This document shows positions 16,189-25,680 of a stretch of DNA of 62,451 bases, piece by piece. The stretch is from Bacteroidota bacterium (GTDB taxonomy: Bacteria > Bacteroidota > Bacteroidia > Flavobacteriales > Weeksellaceae). The stretch covers positions 1 to 62,451 of the forward strand of contig JAEYOX010000070.1 of assembly GCA_023411265.1 (NCBI GenBank), written 5' to 3'. The position numbers and the translations under genes are program-made. A model generated the notes under the pieces. That model searched no databases, had not been told where the DNA came from, and was given only the letters and a program-made list of their open reading frames with translations. Position 1 is the first letter of the stretch. The number at the start of each line of letters is the position of its first letter.

Positions 16189-17571
16189 TCAAATCATCTT
16201 CTCGGGTTTCACCCATTCATCGAACTGTTCTGCGGTCAGCAATCCCAGATTAATAGCTTCTTCGCGCAGTGTTGTTCCGTTTTTGTGTGCTGTTTTTGCA
16301 ATGGTAGCGGCATTTTCATATCCGATATGAGGATTGAGCGCAGTGACAAGCATGAGAGATTTCTCAACCAGTTCCCTGATTCTTGGTTTATTGGCTTCAA
16401 TTCCCACAGCGCAATGATCATTAAAAGAAATACAGGCATCTGCAAGTAAAGTAGCCGATTGCAGGAAATTGTAAATCATAACAGGTTTAAAAACATTCAG
16501 CTCAAAATTTCCCTGAGTTCCGGCAAAAGAAATCGTCGTATCATTTCCTAAAACCTGTGCACACACCATCGTTAAAGCTTCGCTTTGTGTAGGATTTACT
16601 TTTCCGGGCATGATAGACGAGCCGGGTTCATTCTCAGGAATAAAAATTTCACCAATTCCTGAACGCGGACCGGAAGCCAGAAAGCGGAGATCCTGCGCTA
16701 TTTTATATAAGGCTACTGCTAGTTGTTTCAGCGCGCCGTGGCTTTCTACAATGGCATCGTGTGCAGCTAAAGCTTCGAATTTATTTTCTGCGGTGATAAA
16801 GGAAAACCCTGCAAATTCGGAAATATATTCTGCCACTTTTATATCATACCCTTTTGGTGTGTTCAGTCCGGTTCCTACTGCGGTACCGCCGAGAGCAACC
16901 TCCGAAAGGTGGTGCAAACTGTTGTTAATTGCTTTTAACGAAAAATTCAGTTGAGCAACATAACCTGAAAATTCCTGGCCCAACGTGAGCGGAGTAGCAT
17001 CCATCAGGTGGGTTCTTCCAATTTTGACGATATCGCTGAACTGTTTTGATTTTTGTTCTAGTGTATTTCTTAGTTTCTCTACCGCAGGAATGGTGTAGTT
17101 TACCACTTTTTTATACGCAGCAATGTGCATCGCAGTAGGAAAAGTATCGTTGGAACTTTGAGATTTATTCACATCATCATTAGGATGAATGATAGATTTT
17201 TCGCCTAAAATTCCTCCGTTATTCACATGAGCTTTATTGGAAATTACTTCATTCACATTCATGTTGCTTTGCGTTCCGCTACCGGTTTGCCATATCACCA
17301 ATGGGAAATTCCCGTCGAGTTTTCCTTCCAGAATTTCATCACATACCTTTGCGATCAAATCTCTTTTTTCCCTAGGAAGTACGCCGAGATCGGCATTGGC
17401 GAAGGCTGCTGCTTTTTTCAGTATCGCAAAAGCTTCGATGATTTCTTGGGGCATACTGCCTTCCGGCCCTATTTTGAAATTGTTTCTGGAGCGTTCGGTT
17501 TGGGCTCCCCAAAATTTATCCGAAGGAACGTTGATTTCGCCCATCGTATCGTGTTCTGTTCTGTAATGCAT
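16189..17571 (-). CDS. fumC: Fumarate hydratase class II
   Basis: The iron-free tetrameric fumarase converts fumarate to malate in the TCA cycle. The 460-residue protein has the WQTGSGTQSNMNVNEV substrate block near 95-110, GRTHLMDATPLTLGQE near 187-202 with the catalytic His, and the family signature GSSIMPGKVNPTQ near 320. Length is standard. The window also encodes a class I Fe-S fumarase at 43130-44740. No partner gene is nearby. Confidence 0.95.
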   Translation of the reverse strand: MHYRTEHDTMGEINVPSDKFWGAQTERSRNNFKIGPEGSMPQEIIEAFAILKKAAAFANADLGVLPREKRDLIAKVCDEILEGKLDGNFPLVIWQTGSGTQSNMNVNEVISNKAHVNNGGILGEKSIIHPNDDVNKSQSSNDTFPTAMHIAAYKKVVNYTIPAVEKLRNTLEQKSKQFSDIVKIGRTHLMDATPLTLGQEFSGYVAQLNFSLKAINNSLHHLSEVALGGTAVGTGLNTPKGYDIKVAEYISEFAGFSFITAENKFEALAAHDAIVESHGALKQLAVALYKIAQDLRFLASGPRSGIGEIFIPENEPGSSIMPGKVNPTQSEALTMVCAQVLGNDTTISFAGTQGNFELNVFKPVMIYNFLQSATLLADACISFNDHCAVGIEANKPRIRELVEKSLMLVTALNPHIGYENAATIAKTAHKNGTTLREEAINLGLLTAEQFDEWVKPEKMI

Positions 17572-17656
17572 GATTTTGTGATTTTAAATTTGGAACTTTA
17601 AGATACAAAATATATTTTAAGGAAATACGATTCTTAAAGTTTTGAAAGTACTTGTC

Positions 17657-17679
17657 AGGGTTTATAAATTAAAAACCCT
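17657..17679. repeat. Inverted repeat between fumC and ppiD
   Basis: AGGGTTT (17657-17663) and AAACCCT (17673-17679) form a 7-bp hairpin with a 9-base AT-only loop, upstream of fumC and downstream of the ppiD-like gene. It could be an operator or a second weak terminator. Nothing else shows in this 203-base gap except the terminator at 17711. Confidence 0.4.
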
Positions 17680-17710
17680 CCGAAATTGCTACTTACGTAT
17701 CAAACTTAAG

Positions 17711-17743
17711 GATAATAAAAATGGTCGGAAGAATTCCGACCAT
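17711..17743 (-). terminator. Terminator of the PpiD-like gene
   Basis: ATGGTCGGAA (17721-17730) and TTCCGACCAT (17734-17743) form a perfect 10-bp stem with a 3-base loop. On the minus strand it is followed by TTTTATTATC, as expected after the gene ending at 17775. Confidence 0.85.
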
Positions 17744-17774
17744 CATTAAATTACATTGGCTTCAGTTCTTTTGG

Positions 17775-19919
17775 TTATTGAAACCCTTTGTCCCAGACTT
17801 CTATTCGGTAGTCTTTGATGTCGGCATTATCCTGTAAACTTTTCAGGAATGCCTGGCCGAACATGCTGGCATTTTGACCTGAAACGGATTCCGTCATTTG
17901 TTTAAGATCTCCCGGTTGTTTATTTACAGTTTCAGATTTTTTTACCAATACATATACTCCGGTGGCTCCTTCCACGGGGTTTGATGTTTTTCCTTTCGCG
18001 ACTCCGAAAGCTGCTCCGGCTACCTTAGGCTCCATGGCTCCGGCAACTTGAGGATTTAAAAGATTTACCTGTGCAGTCTGCTGGCTGGTTCCAAACAGTT
18101 TTGCTATTTGAGCAAGTCCGGCTGCATTTCCGCTTTTCATTTTTTCGATGATTTTTTTCGCGGCTAATTGGTTTTTTACGATAGGTTCTATTTGATCTCT
18201 CACGGATTCCGGATCGGCCAATCCTTTTTCCTGTTTACCGTTCAAAATAACAACTACTCTGTCGCCGGTACCTTCTACTACAAAAAATTCAGTGTCGCCT
18301 TTTTTTCTTTTTTTATCATATGCCCAAGAAATAATTTCGCTGTCTTTCGCCGTTCCTAACCCTTGAATCTGTCCGTCAAATCTCTTTACAACTTTAGCAT
18401 GAGTGAAGTTATAATTCGATTTCTTTGCATGATTAGCAAAATCATTAAATGTTTTTCCCTGAACCTGCTGGATAAATCTCCTTGCATTTTTATCAACTTC
18501 GGTTTCGGTAGCATCTGAAGGTCTAAGTCCTTTCACAATATGAGCAAGTTTGTAACCCATTGACCCTGATTTTTTATCTTCAATATTGATGATGTGATAG
18601 CCAAAAGCCGATTCAACCACATCCGTTGCGCCTTTAGGATTATTTAAAAGAAAATTCATGTATGCAGGATCGAAAGGCGAGGAAGGCGTTACCCAGCCTA
18701 CACTTCCATTTCTTTCTACAGCTCCCGGTTCGTCGGATAACTTTAAGCCCTCTGCAAAAGCGGCGGGATTTCCTTTAATTACGGCATACAAGCTATCAGC
18801 AATTTTCTTTGCTTCTTCTTTTTTACGTGTAGCCGTTGAACGTTCTGACCCTTCGTAAGCGATAAGAATATGTTTTGATAATACGGAATCCGAAGGTTTT
18901 TTATCCAGTAACTTGGAAAGAACCAATACATCCTGCTCTCTGTATGGACCGTTAACCTGACCTACAGGCGCTGTTTTCACCCATTCTCTGATAGCAGGAG
19001 GAAGTTGATTTTCACTCAAATATCTGGAATCAAAAGGCAATTCAGAGTTCAGCATGACAAACATCGAATCGTTGGTTGTGTTTTGGAAATTTTCTGCAAT
19101 ACCACTCGCATCGGACTGCCCGGAAAGCAGCTTGGTAATTTGTTTCATCGTAGCATCTTCATCCGCCTTGCTGGGCATAGAAGGGAAGTATACCACTCCC
19201 AAATTCACACTGGGTTCTGTTTTATAAGTAAGTGGGTATTGTTTGATATAATTGGCCAGATCTGCAGTAGTTACTTTTATTGGATTTTTTTGAATAAATG
19301 TTGCGTAATCTACCTTTACAAAATCAATGTCTGCCAATTGATCGCGCTGTTTCATCAGTTCTTCCGCTTCTTTTTTACCGGTGGTAATTCCGGTGGTAAT
19401 GTTGGCAAATAGTTGTCTGGCCATCATTCTGTATTCGATGGCTTTTCTGGTTTTCATCCATTCGTTATAACTCTGGAGATCGCCACTATTCTGAAGATCG
19501 ATGACTTGTTTTTTTATTTCCTGGAGCCTGAAGTTTCCCTTCTCATCAAAATTCTGTTGGTTTTGAGCGAACATCGGATCAAACTGCAACTGGCTGTAGA
19601 AGAAATCGTCAGTCATTTGCAAACCCATTTTTTCAAATTGCTGTTTGATCAGTTTACTTTGAACCATCATTTGCCAAGCTTGTTCTTCTAAACCAGTGCC
19701 CGGCTGACCCTGTTGCTGCGCCTGTTGCTGAAGCACATACAGTTGGTCACTATATTCTTCTCGGGTAATTGTTTCTCCATTTACTTTTCCGAGTATGTTT
19801 GGATTTTTACTAAAAATTTGATCAAATTGTTCCGGTGTCAGCAAGAATGCTAATAATGCAAATGCTATCAGCCCTATAAGCAACCATGATCTTTTTCTAA
19901 TTTCCGCTAAAACTGCCAT
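17775..19919 (-). CDS. PpiD-like periplasmic peptidyl-prolyl isomerase/chaperone
   Basis: The 714-residue protein has an N-terminal cytoplasmic tip, one transmembrane helix (about 12-28), a SurA-like N-terminal chaperone domain and a parvulin domain about residues 345-460 (SKHILIAYEG start, GSVGWVTPSSPFDPAYMNF, VVESAFGYHIINIEDKKSG end). This layout is that of PpiD, which assists folding of secreted proteins leaving SecYEG. A second, weaker parvulin-like repeat may follow near 470-600. It is divergent from lon across 244 bases. Confidence 0.88.
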   Translation of the reverse strand: MAVLAEIRKRSWLLIGLIAFALLAFLLTPEQFDQIFSKNPNILGKVNGETITREEYSDQLYVLQQQAQQQGQPGTGLEEQAWQMMVQSKLIKQQFEKMGLQMTDDFFYSQLQFDPMFAQNQQNFDEKGNFRLQEIKKQVIDLQNSGDLQSYNEWMKTRKAIEYRMMARQLFANITTGITTGKKEAEELMKQRDQLADIDFVKVDYATFIQKNPIKVTTADLANYIKQYPLTYKTEPSVNLGVVYFPSMPSKADEDATMKQITKLLSGQSDASGIAENFQNTTNDSMFVMLNSELPFDSRYLSENQLPPAIREWVKTAPVGQVNGPYREQDVLVLSKLLDKKPSDSVLSKHILIAYEGSERSTATRKKEEAKKIADSLYAVIKGNPAAFAEGLKLSDEPGAVERNGSVGWVTPSSPFDPAYMNFLLNNPKGATDVVESAFGYHIINIEDKKSGSMGYKLAHIVKGLRPSDATETEVDKNARRFIQQVQGKTFNDFANHAKKSNYNFTHAKVVKRFDGQIQGLGTAKDSEIISWAYDKKRKKGDTEFFVVEGTGDRVVVILNGKQEKGLADPESVRDQIEPIVKNQLAAKKIIEKMKSGNAAGLAQIAKLFGTSQQTAQVNLLNPQVAGAMEPKVAGAAFGVAKGKTSNPVEGATGVYVLVKKSETVNKQPGDLKQMTESVSGQNASMFGQAFLKSLQDNADIKDYRIEVWDKGFQ

Positions 19920-20141
19920 CTTTTATTACGTATTTTTATCAGTCTGCGAAAATACACATTTTTAGGAAATTATAGAAAATTTGAATCTATTTTTATTTGT
20001 TCTTAGACGTTTAATGAAAATATGTCTTATTTTTTGTAATAATAATAATGGCACAGGAATTGAGAATTTCCCTCTATTAGTAGCAACTAACGCACTTTAC
20101 ATGGGTGTTCGGCTCATGTTAAACATTTATTAAACTAAACC

Positions 20142-20156
20142 GTGACAGTTTGTCAC
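20142..20156. promoter_or_regulatory. Perfect palindrome in front of lon (candidate operator)
   Basis: GTGACA (20142-20147) and TGTCAC (20151-20156) flank a 3-base centre, seven bases before the lon ATG. The right part contains TTTG in the place where a -7 box would end (ACAGTTTG, a poor match to TAnnTTTG). Position suggests binding of a regulator of lon or an alternative promoter; no regulator is identified here. Confidence 0.5.
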
Positions 20157-20163
20157 CGCACAT

Positions 20164-22566
20164 ATGGAAGATTTTGAAGAGTTAGATTTTGAAAAGATAC
20201 TGAACGAGGGATTTGGTATGGTTGCAGAAGAAATAAACGCAGATGACATCAAAGAAACTGCCGAGAATACTGTACAAAAAATATTTCCCATTCTTCCTGT
20301 ACGGAATATGATCATGTTTCCGCAGGTCATAACTCCTATTACGGCAGGCAGAAAAAATTCCATCCGATTAATAGAGGAAGCTCAAAGAAATGGCGAATTT
20401 ATCGGAATTATCAGTCAGAAAAATTCCACTATTGAACAGCCTTCTGAAAAAGATTTGTATACTACAGGAACGTATGCCAAAATCGTGAAAATCATAAGAT
20501 TGCCTGAAGGCAATATCACGGCTATTATGAAAGGTTTCGGAAGGTTCAGAATAAAAAAGTTCATACAACAGGAACCCTATTTCAAAGCAGAGATTACAAA
20601 ATTGAGAGACATTTTCCCCAAGAATGAAGAGTTCGAAGCGTTGATGGAAAATATCAGAGACATGGCGGGAAAAATTATTAATATCGATCCCAATATTCCC
20701 AATGCTGCCAATTTTGCCATTAAAAACATTACCCAATCGGAGGATCTGCTGAATTTCATTTGCTCCAATGCGAATTTTGATATTGCTTCCAAACAAACTT
20801 TGTTGGAAGAAAGAAACCTTCAGAAAAGAGCAGAAAAGTGCTACCAGCTGATGCACGATGATTTCCGGAAACTTGAACTTCGGAACCTGATTCATCAGAA
20901 AACATCCAAAGATCTGGATAAGCAACAACGGGAGTATTTCCTGAATCAACAGCTGAAAACCATTCAAGACGAACTGGGTAGTGGTGCGGAATCGGATGCT
21001 GATGAACTTCGCAAGAAAGCAGAAAAACTTATCTGGAATTCTGAAGTGCAGGAACATTTTGACAAAGAATTGAGCCGCCTTCAAAGACAGCATCCCAACT
21101 CGCCGGACTATAACGTTCAGCGAAATTATCTTGATTTTTTTACCGATCTTCCTTGGGGAATCTATTCCAAGGACGTTTTCGACATCGTAAAAGCAGAGAA
21201 AACTCTCAACAAAGCACACTTCGGACTGGAAGACATTAAAAAAAGAATATTGGAGCACATGGCTGTTCTGAAGTTGAAAAACAATATGAAATCGCCGATT
21301 CTCTGTCTGGCAGGTCCGCCGGGAGTAGGAAAAACTTCTTTGGGAAAATCGGTTGCCGATGCATTGGGCAGAAAATACGTAAGAGTATCGTTAGGCGGCC
21401 TTCACGATGAAAGCGAAATCCGTGGCCACAGGAAAACCTATATCGGGGCGATGGCCGGCAGAATTCTGCAATCCATTAAAAAAGCAGGAACTTCCAATCC
21501 GGTGATTGTTTTGGACGAAATCGACAAAATCGGACAGGGAATTCACGGAGATCCTAGTTCTGCGTTACTGGAAGTGCTGGATCCGGAACAGAATCACAGC
21601 TTTTACGACAATTATCTTGAGTATGGTTTCGATTTGTCCAGAGTAATGTTCATTGCTACAGCTAATTCGCTTTCCTCTATTCAATCTCCTTTGCTGGACA
21701 GAATGGAAGTGATTCAGATTGTAGGATATACTTTGGAAGAAAAAATTGAAATCGCCAAACGACACCTCATCAGAAAGCAACTGGAAGAAAACGGTTTGAA
21801 TGCGAAATCCTATAAACTCGGAACTCCAGAAATAAAACATATCATAGAAGCGCACACTTCGGAAAGCGGTGTGCGTTCTCTGGAAAAACGCATTGCAGCA
21901 ATTTCGCGTTGGGTAGCATTGCAAACCGCAATGGGGAGAGATTACGATCCGAAAATAACTATCGAAAAAATTGATGAAATTTTAGGAATTCCGAGGCCGA
22001 AAAGTATTTCAGAAATTACCGGAGTTCCCGGCGTAGTGACGGGATTGGCTTGGACATCGGTGGGCGGTGATATTCTCTTTATTGAAAGCATCCTCAGCAA
22101 TGGAAAAGGAAGCCTCACCATGACGGGAAACCTAGGAAATGTAATGAAAGAATCAGCCACCATCGCGCTGGAGTATATAAAAGCTAAACACGCTGAACTG
22201 GGAATTTCCCAAGAAGATATTGAGAAAAAGAACATTCATGTACACGTTCCTGAAGGTGCTACGCCTAAAGACGGCCCTTCCGCCGGAATTGCGATGCTGA
22301 CTTCGATGGTTTCCAGCTATAAAAATAAAAAAGTCAAATCTCATCTTGCCATGACTGGAGAAATTACCCTTCGCGGGAAAGTGCTCCCAGTTGGCGGAAT
22401 CAAAGAGAAACTTCTGGCAGCATCGCGCGCCGGAATCAAAGAAATAATTCTTTGTGAAGCCAACAGGAAAGATGTGGAAGAGATAAAGAAAGATTATCTG
22501 AAAGGCTTGAAAATAAATTATGTCACCAGGATGATAGAGGTGATTGATTTAGCGATTGAAAAATAA
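20164..22566 (+). CDS. lon: ATP-dependent Lon protease
   Basis: Lon is the cytoplasmic AAA+ serine protease that removes damaged and regulatory proteins. The 800-residue protein shows an N-terminal substrate-binding domain (ILPVRNMIMFPQVITPI), a helical middle, Walker A GPPGVGKT at 384-391, Walker B VIVLDEIDKIG, and the catalytic dyad Ser706 (in PKDGPSAG) and Lys749 (in GGIKEKL), spaced 43 apart as in E. coli. The first ATG follows a palindrome by seven bases, so the leader is short. Confidence 0.97.
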   Translation: MEDFEELDFEKILNEGFGMVAEEINADDIKETAENTVQKIFPILPVRNMIMFPQVITPITAGRKNSIRLIEEAQRNGEFIGIISQKNSTIEQPSEKDLYTTGTYAKIVKIIRLPEGNITAIMKGFGRFRIKKFIQQEPYFKAEITKLRDIFPKNEEFEALMENIRDMAGKIINIDPNIPNAANFAIKNITQSEDLLNFICSNANFDIASKQTLLEERNLQKRAEKCYQLMHDDFRKLELRNLIHQKTSKDLDKQQREYFLNQQLKTIQDELGSGAESDADELRKKAEKLIWNSEVQEHFDKELSRLQRQHPNSPDYNVQRNYLDFFTDLPWGIYSKDVFDIVKAEKTLNKAHFGLEDIKKRILEHMAVLKLKNNMKSPILCLAGPPGVGKTSLGKSVADALGRKYVRVSLGGLHDESEIRGHRKTYIGAMAGRILQSIKKAGTSNPVIVLDEIDKIGQGIHGDPSSALLEVLDPEQNHSFYDNYLEYGFDLSRVMFIATANSLSSIQSPLLDRMEVIQIVGYTLEEKIEIAKRHLIRKQLEENGLNAKSYKLGTPEIKHIIEAHTSESGVRSLEKRIAAISRWVALQTAMGRDYDPKITIEKIDEILGIPRPKSISEITGVPGVVTGLAWTSVGGDILFIESILSNGKGSLTMTGNLGNVMKESATIALEYIKAKHAELGISQEDIEKKNIHVHVPEGATPKDGPSAGIAMLTSMVSSYKNKKVKSHLAMTGEITLRGKVLPVGGIKEKLLAASRAGIKEIILCEANRKDVEEIKKDYLKGLKINYVTRMIEVIDLAIEK

Positions 22567-22567
22567 A

Positions 22568-22591
22568 AAAGTCCCGAATTTTCGGGACTTT
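22568..22591. terminator. Bidirectional terminator between lon and surE
   Basis: AAAGTCCCGA (22568-22577) and TCGGGACTTT (22582-22591) form a perfect 10-bp stem with a 4-base loop. An A run on its left (T run on the minus strand) suits the surE transcript; T-rich bases on the right suit lon. Confidence 0.85.
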
Positions 22592-22599
22592 CATTTAAA

Positions 22600-23367
22600 T
22601 CAGGTGTTTAGCACTGATGCAATTTCGTCAAGATGCTCATGTGCTGTAAGATCAAACTTTACAGGTACTACAGAGATGAACCCGTCCGCCAAAGCTGTTT
22701 CATCTGCATCGCTTCCGCTGTCCATATTGTTGAAATATCCCGTAAGCCAGTAATATTTTTTTCCATGCGGGTTGATTCTTTCATCAAAACTTTCTTCCCA
22801 TTTGGCATGAGCCTGCCGGCAGACTTTTATTCCTTTTATTTTGTTTTTTTCCAGTTTGGGGATATTTACATTCAATACAACACCTTTCGGAAGAGGATTT
22901 TCTAATGTCTTTAAAACAATTTGTTGAATGTATTCTTTAGCCTGGCTGAAATCTGCATCCCAACTGAAATCCAAAAGGGAAAATCCAATAGCCTGAAGAC
23001 CTTCCACGCCGGCTTCCACAGCAGCAGACATGGTTCCTGAATAAATGACATTAATGGAAGAATTGGCACCGTGGTTTATTCCGGAAACTACAATGTCGGG
23101 CTTTCTGGTTAGGATTTTATCCAGTGCAAATTTTACACAGTCCACAGGAGTCCCACTAAGCGAATAATCTTTCTGTGGCCCGTCCAACGATATTTCTTCA
23201 AACGTTAAAGTAGAATTGATAGTAATAGCGTGGCCTTTTCCACTCTGTGGCGAATTTGGAGCAACAACAATTACCTCGCCTATTTCGTTCATAAATTCTA
23301 CCAGATTCCGAACGCCTGGAGCCGTAATACCATCATCATTGGTAACCAGTATAAGGGGTTTTTCCAT
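22600..23367 (-). CDS. surE: 5'/3'-nucleotidase SurE
   Basis: SurE is a metal-dependent nucleoside monophosphate phosphatase used in stationary-phase survival. The 255-residue product starts MEKPLILVTNDDGITAPGV; Asp-Asp of TNDDG are the metal ligands. SGKGHAIT, SGTPVDCV and SGINHGANSS are the other family blocks. An upstream in-frame ATG at 23412 would precede the -7 box at 23386-23393, so the ATG at 23367 is chosen. It converges on lon and shares its terminator. Confidence 0.93.
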   Translation of the reverse strand: MEKPLILVTNDDGITAPGVRNLVEFMNEIGEVIVVAPNSPQSGKGHAITINSTLTFEEISLDGPQKDYSLSGTPVDCVKFALDKILTRKPDIVVSGINHGANSSINVIYSGTMSAAVEAGVEGLQAIGFSLLDFSWDADFSQAKEYIQQIVLKTLENPLPKGVVLNVNIPKLEKNKIKGIKVCRQAHAKWEESFDERINPHGKKYYWLTGYFNNMDSGSDADETALADGFISVVPVKFDLTAHEHLDEIASVLNT

Positions 23368-23385
23368 TTTAATTTTGATTTTTAA

Positions 23386-23393
23386 CAAAAATA
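23386..23393 (-). promoter_or_regulatory. -7 box for surE
   Basis: The minus strand reads TATTTTTG, a match to TAnnTTTG, 18 bases before the ATG at 23367. Confidence 0.55.
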
Positions 23394-23427
23394 GTGAAAA
23401 AATGAAGCCCAATTATAAATTAGGTAC

Positions 23428-23435
23428 TAAATTTG
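23428..23435 (+). promoter_or_regulatory. -7 box for the processing protease gene
   Basis: TAAATTTG matches the -7 consensus and points rightward. The ATG at 23501 would leave a leader of about 60 bases. Confidence 0.4.
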
Positions 23436-23500
23436 AAGTTCTATAGCCGCTCGTAACAAACGTGCCATATTCTTTACTAATAAAATACAAGAAATCCAAT

Positions 23501-25618
23501 ATGTTTAAAAAATTTAAGCTCAATACTTTGTTGCTTTTCATCCCTTTAATGAGTTTAATGTTCTGCTTTAATGCTCCCCAAAATGATGATGAGAAAATGC
23601 AAACCATCATGGTGAGTGTCAAAAATACACTCTCTTATCTTCATTACAGCCCCAAACCAATTAACGATGCCTACTCGCAGCAGGTATATGATAAATACTT
23701 TGAAATGATCGATTTCGGGAAAAGATACTTCCTGCAGTCGGATATGGAAGAGTTCAGCAAACACAGAACACTTTTGGACGATTATCTGAACAGAGGCGAA
23801 CTTACCTTTTATAAACTCACTATAGATCGATTATACCAACGGGTGGATGATGCAGATCAAATTTCAAGAGATATTTTCAGCAAGTCTATTAATCTTAATG
23901 AAGAGGAAACCCTGATTCTGGAACACAAACTGAAAAAATCTCCTACCAACAAACAGGAACAATATAACGACTGGAAAAAATTCATTAAATACAATATTCT
24001 TCAGGAAATAGAAACTCTGAATAGCCGTGAGGAAACGCAACGTAAGAAGAAAGACAGCGTTCAGAAGCATGGCTTGCAGGATACCATCAAACTGGAAATT
24101 CTGACACCTGAAGAGAAATTTACTAAAGCGCGCGATGTGGTGAAAGATTATATGGCAGAAACCTTCACCCGATTCAAAAAAAGAAAAAAAATGGACTGGT
24201 TCACGGTGTATATGAATGCCTATTCGGAGGTTTTTGATCCGCACACTAGCTATTTCTCTCCCAGAAACAAGGAAGATTTCGATGTTAATTTTACCGGAAA
24301 AGTAATTGGAATCGGCGCAATTATTCAGGAGAAAAAAGGAAATTTATATTTGGGTGCGCTCACCATCGGAGCGCCCGCCTGGAAATCAAAACAGCTTTCG
24401 GAAGGCGACAGAATTCTAAAAGTAAAATCTTTACCCAATAAGGAAGCCGTGAATGTAGTAGGAATGCTCTCGGACGAGGCAGTGAGGCTAATTCGGGGAA
24501 AAGAAGGAACCGCTGTCACTTTAACAGTAGAGAAGAAAGATAAAACCATAAAGGAGGTTACCATGATTCGTGAAGAAGTAGCCATGGAAGATACCTATGC
24601 AAGAAGCATAATCGTAAATTCTCCGGATGGTAAGAAATTCGGATTCATCAATCTTCCGAGTTTTAATGCAGAATTTGATAAGTCGGACGGGCGAAATGCT
24701 TCCGATGACGTGAAAGCAGAAATCATTAAACTGAAAGCCCAGAATGTGCAGGGGATTATTTTGGATTTAAGAAACAACGGTGGCGGATCTCTTACAGAGG
24801 TTGGCGATATCATGGGACTTTTCATGAAGGCTGGGCCATATGTTCAGGTGAAAGATACACAGGGAAAAATTCAGACGCTGAAAAACAAAAATAATAATCC
24901 GATCTGGACAGGACCTTTGCTCATTATGCAGAATGAACTTTCGGCATCAGCATCAGAAATTTTAGCCGGAGCCATGCAGGATTATGGCAGGGCTGTTGTA
25001 GTAGGATCTCCGCAGTCTTTCGGAAAAGGAACCGTACAGACTTTCATTGACCTGAACAGGTTTTTAAGTACCAACGATGATTTTGGGGCTGTGAAACTTA
25101 CGATTCAGAAATTTTACCGTGTCACCGGAGAATCTACTCAGAAAAAAGGGATTGTTTCGGATATTCAAATGAAAGATTTCTTTACCTTTTCTGAAATTGG
25201 TGAGCGCTATGACGACTATGCACTGGCTTGGGACAAAATTCCTGCAGTGCAATTCACTCCCGTGAAAATGATAAATGTAGAAAATCTTAGAAAAAACAGC
25301 GAACAGAGAATGAAAACCAATTCCAATTATCAGCTGCTTCTGGAATCTGCCCAATGGAAAGAAAACATGAATAAAGAAGAATCCATCACTCTGAACCAAA
25401 CAAAATTTTTCGAACTGATGAAACAAAGAAAAGAGCAGATCAAAAAGTTTGAAGCATTGGATAAATTCAGAAATGGTTTAAAATTCAGTATGTTCCCAGA
25501 AGAAATTCAGCGGGAGAAAAAGGATGAAGCTTTTAGAAAGAAGAATGAAAATTGGATCAAGCGCCTGGAAAGAGATGTTTATTTGCAGGAAGCCATCAAT
25601 ATCATCAACGAGATTTAA
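23501..25618 (+). CDS. C-terminal processing (tail-specific) protease, S41 family
   Basis: The 705-residue protease resembles Prc/Tsp. It has an N-terminal hydrophobic signal (MFKKFKLNTLLLFIPLMSLMF), a helical N-domain, a PDZ domain about 250-330 (GIGAIIQEKKGNLYLGALTIGAPAW), and the S41 core with GGGSLTEVGDI, catalytic Ser483 in SASASE and Lys509 in FGKGTVQ. A C-terminal helical region follows. It should act in the periplasm on misfolded or marked proteins. An in-frame ATG 13 codons earlier would spoil the signal peptide. Confidence 0.93.
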   Translation: MFKKFKLNTLLLFIPLMSLMFCFNAPQNDDEKMQTIMVSVKNTLSYLHYSPKPINDAYSQQVYDKYFEMIDFGKRYFLQSDMEEFSKHRTLLDDYLNRGELTFYKLTIDRLYQRVDDADQISRDIFSKSINLNEEETLILEHKLKKSPTNKQEQYNDWKKFIKYNILQEIETLNSREETQRKKKDSVQKHGLQDTIKLEILTPEEKFTKARDVVKDYMAETFTRFKKRKKMDWFTVYMNAYSEVFDPHTSYFSPRNKEDFDVNFTGKVIGIGAIIQEKKGNLYLGALTIGAPAWKSKQLSEGDRILKVKSLPNKEAVNVVGMLSDEAVRLIRGKEGTAVTLTVEKKDKTIKEVTMIREEVAMEDTYARSIIVNSPDGKKFGFINLPSFNAEFDKSDGRNASDDVKAEIIKLKAQNVQGIILDLRNNGGGSLTEVGDIMGLFMKAGPYVQVKDTQGKIQTLKNKNNNPIWTGPLLIMQNELSASASEILAGAMQDYGRAVVVGSPQSFGKGTVQTFIDLNRFLSTNDDFGAVKLTIQKFYRVTGESTQKKGIVSDIQMKDFFTFSEIGERYDDYALAWDKIPAVQFTPVKMINVENLRKNSEQRMKTNSNYQLLLESAQWKENMNKEESITLNQTKFFELMKQRKEQIKKFEALDKFRNGLKFSMFPEEIQREKKDEAFRKKNENWIKRLERDVYLQEAINIINEI

Positions 25619-25625
25619 ATTAATA

Positions 25626-25658
25626 AAATCCGCTTTGCATAGAACAAGGCGGATTTTT
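25626..25658 (+). terminator. Terminator of the processing protease gene
   Basis: AAATCCGCTTTG (25626-25637) pairs with CAAGGCGGATTT (25645-25656), twelve pairs with one G-U, loop of 7, then a T run. Confidence 0.9.
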
Positions 25659-25680
25659 ATTTTTCTGATGAATATTTCAA

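Noticed and set aside
20368..21258. Open frame of 296 codons on the minus strand
   Set aside because: It lies wholly antisense to lon, with poor protein-like composition (very high Phe, Ile and Cys) and no start signals.
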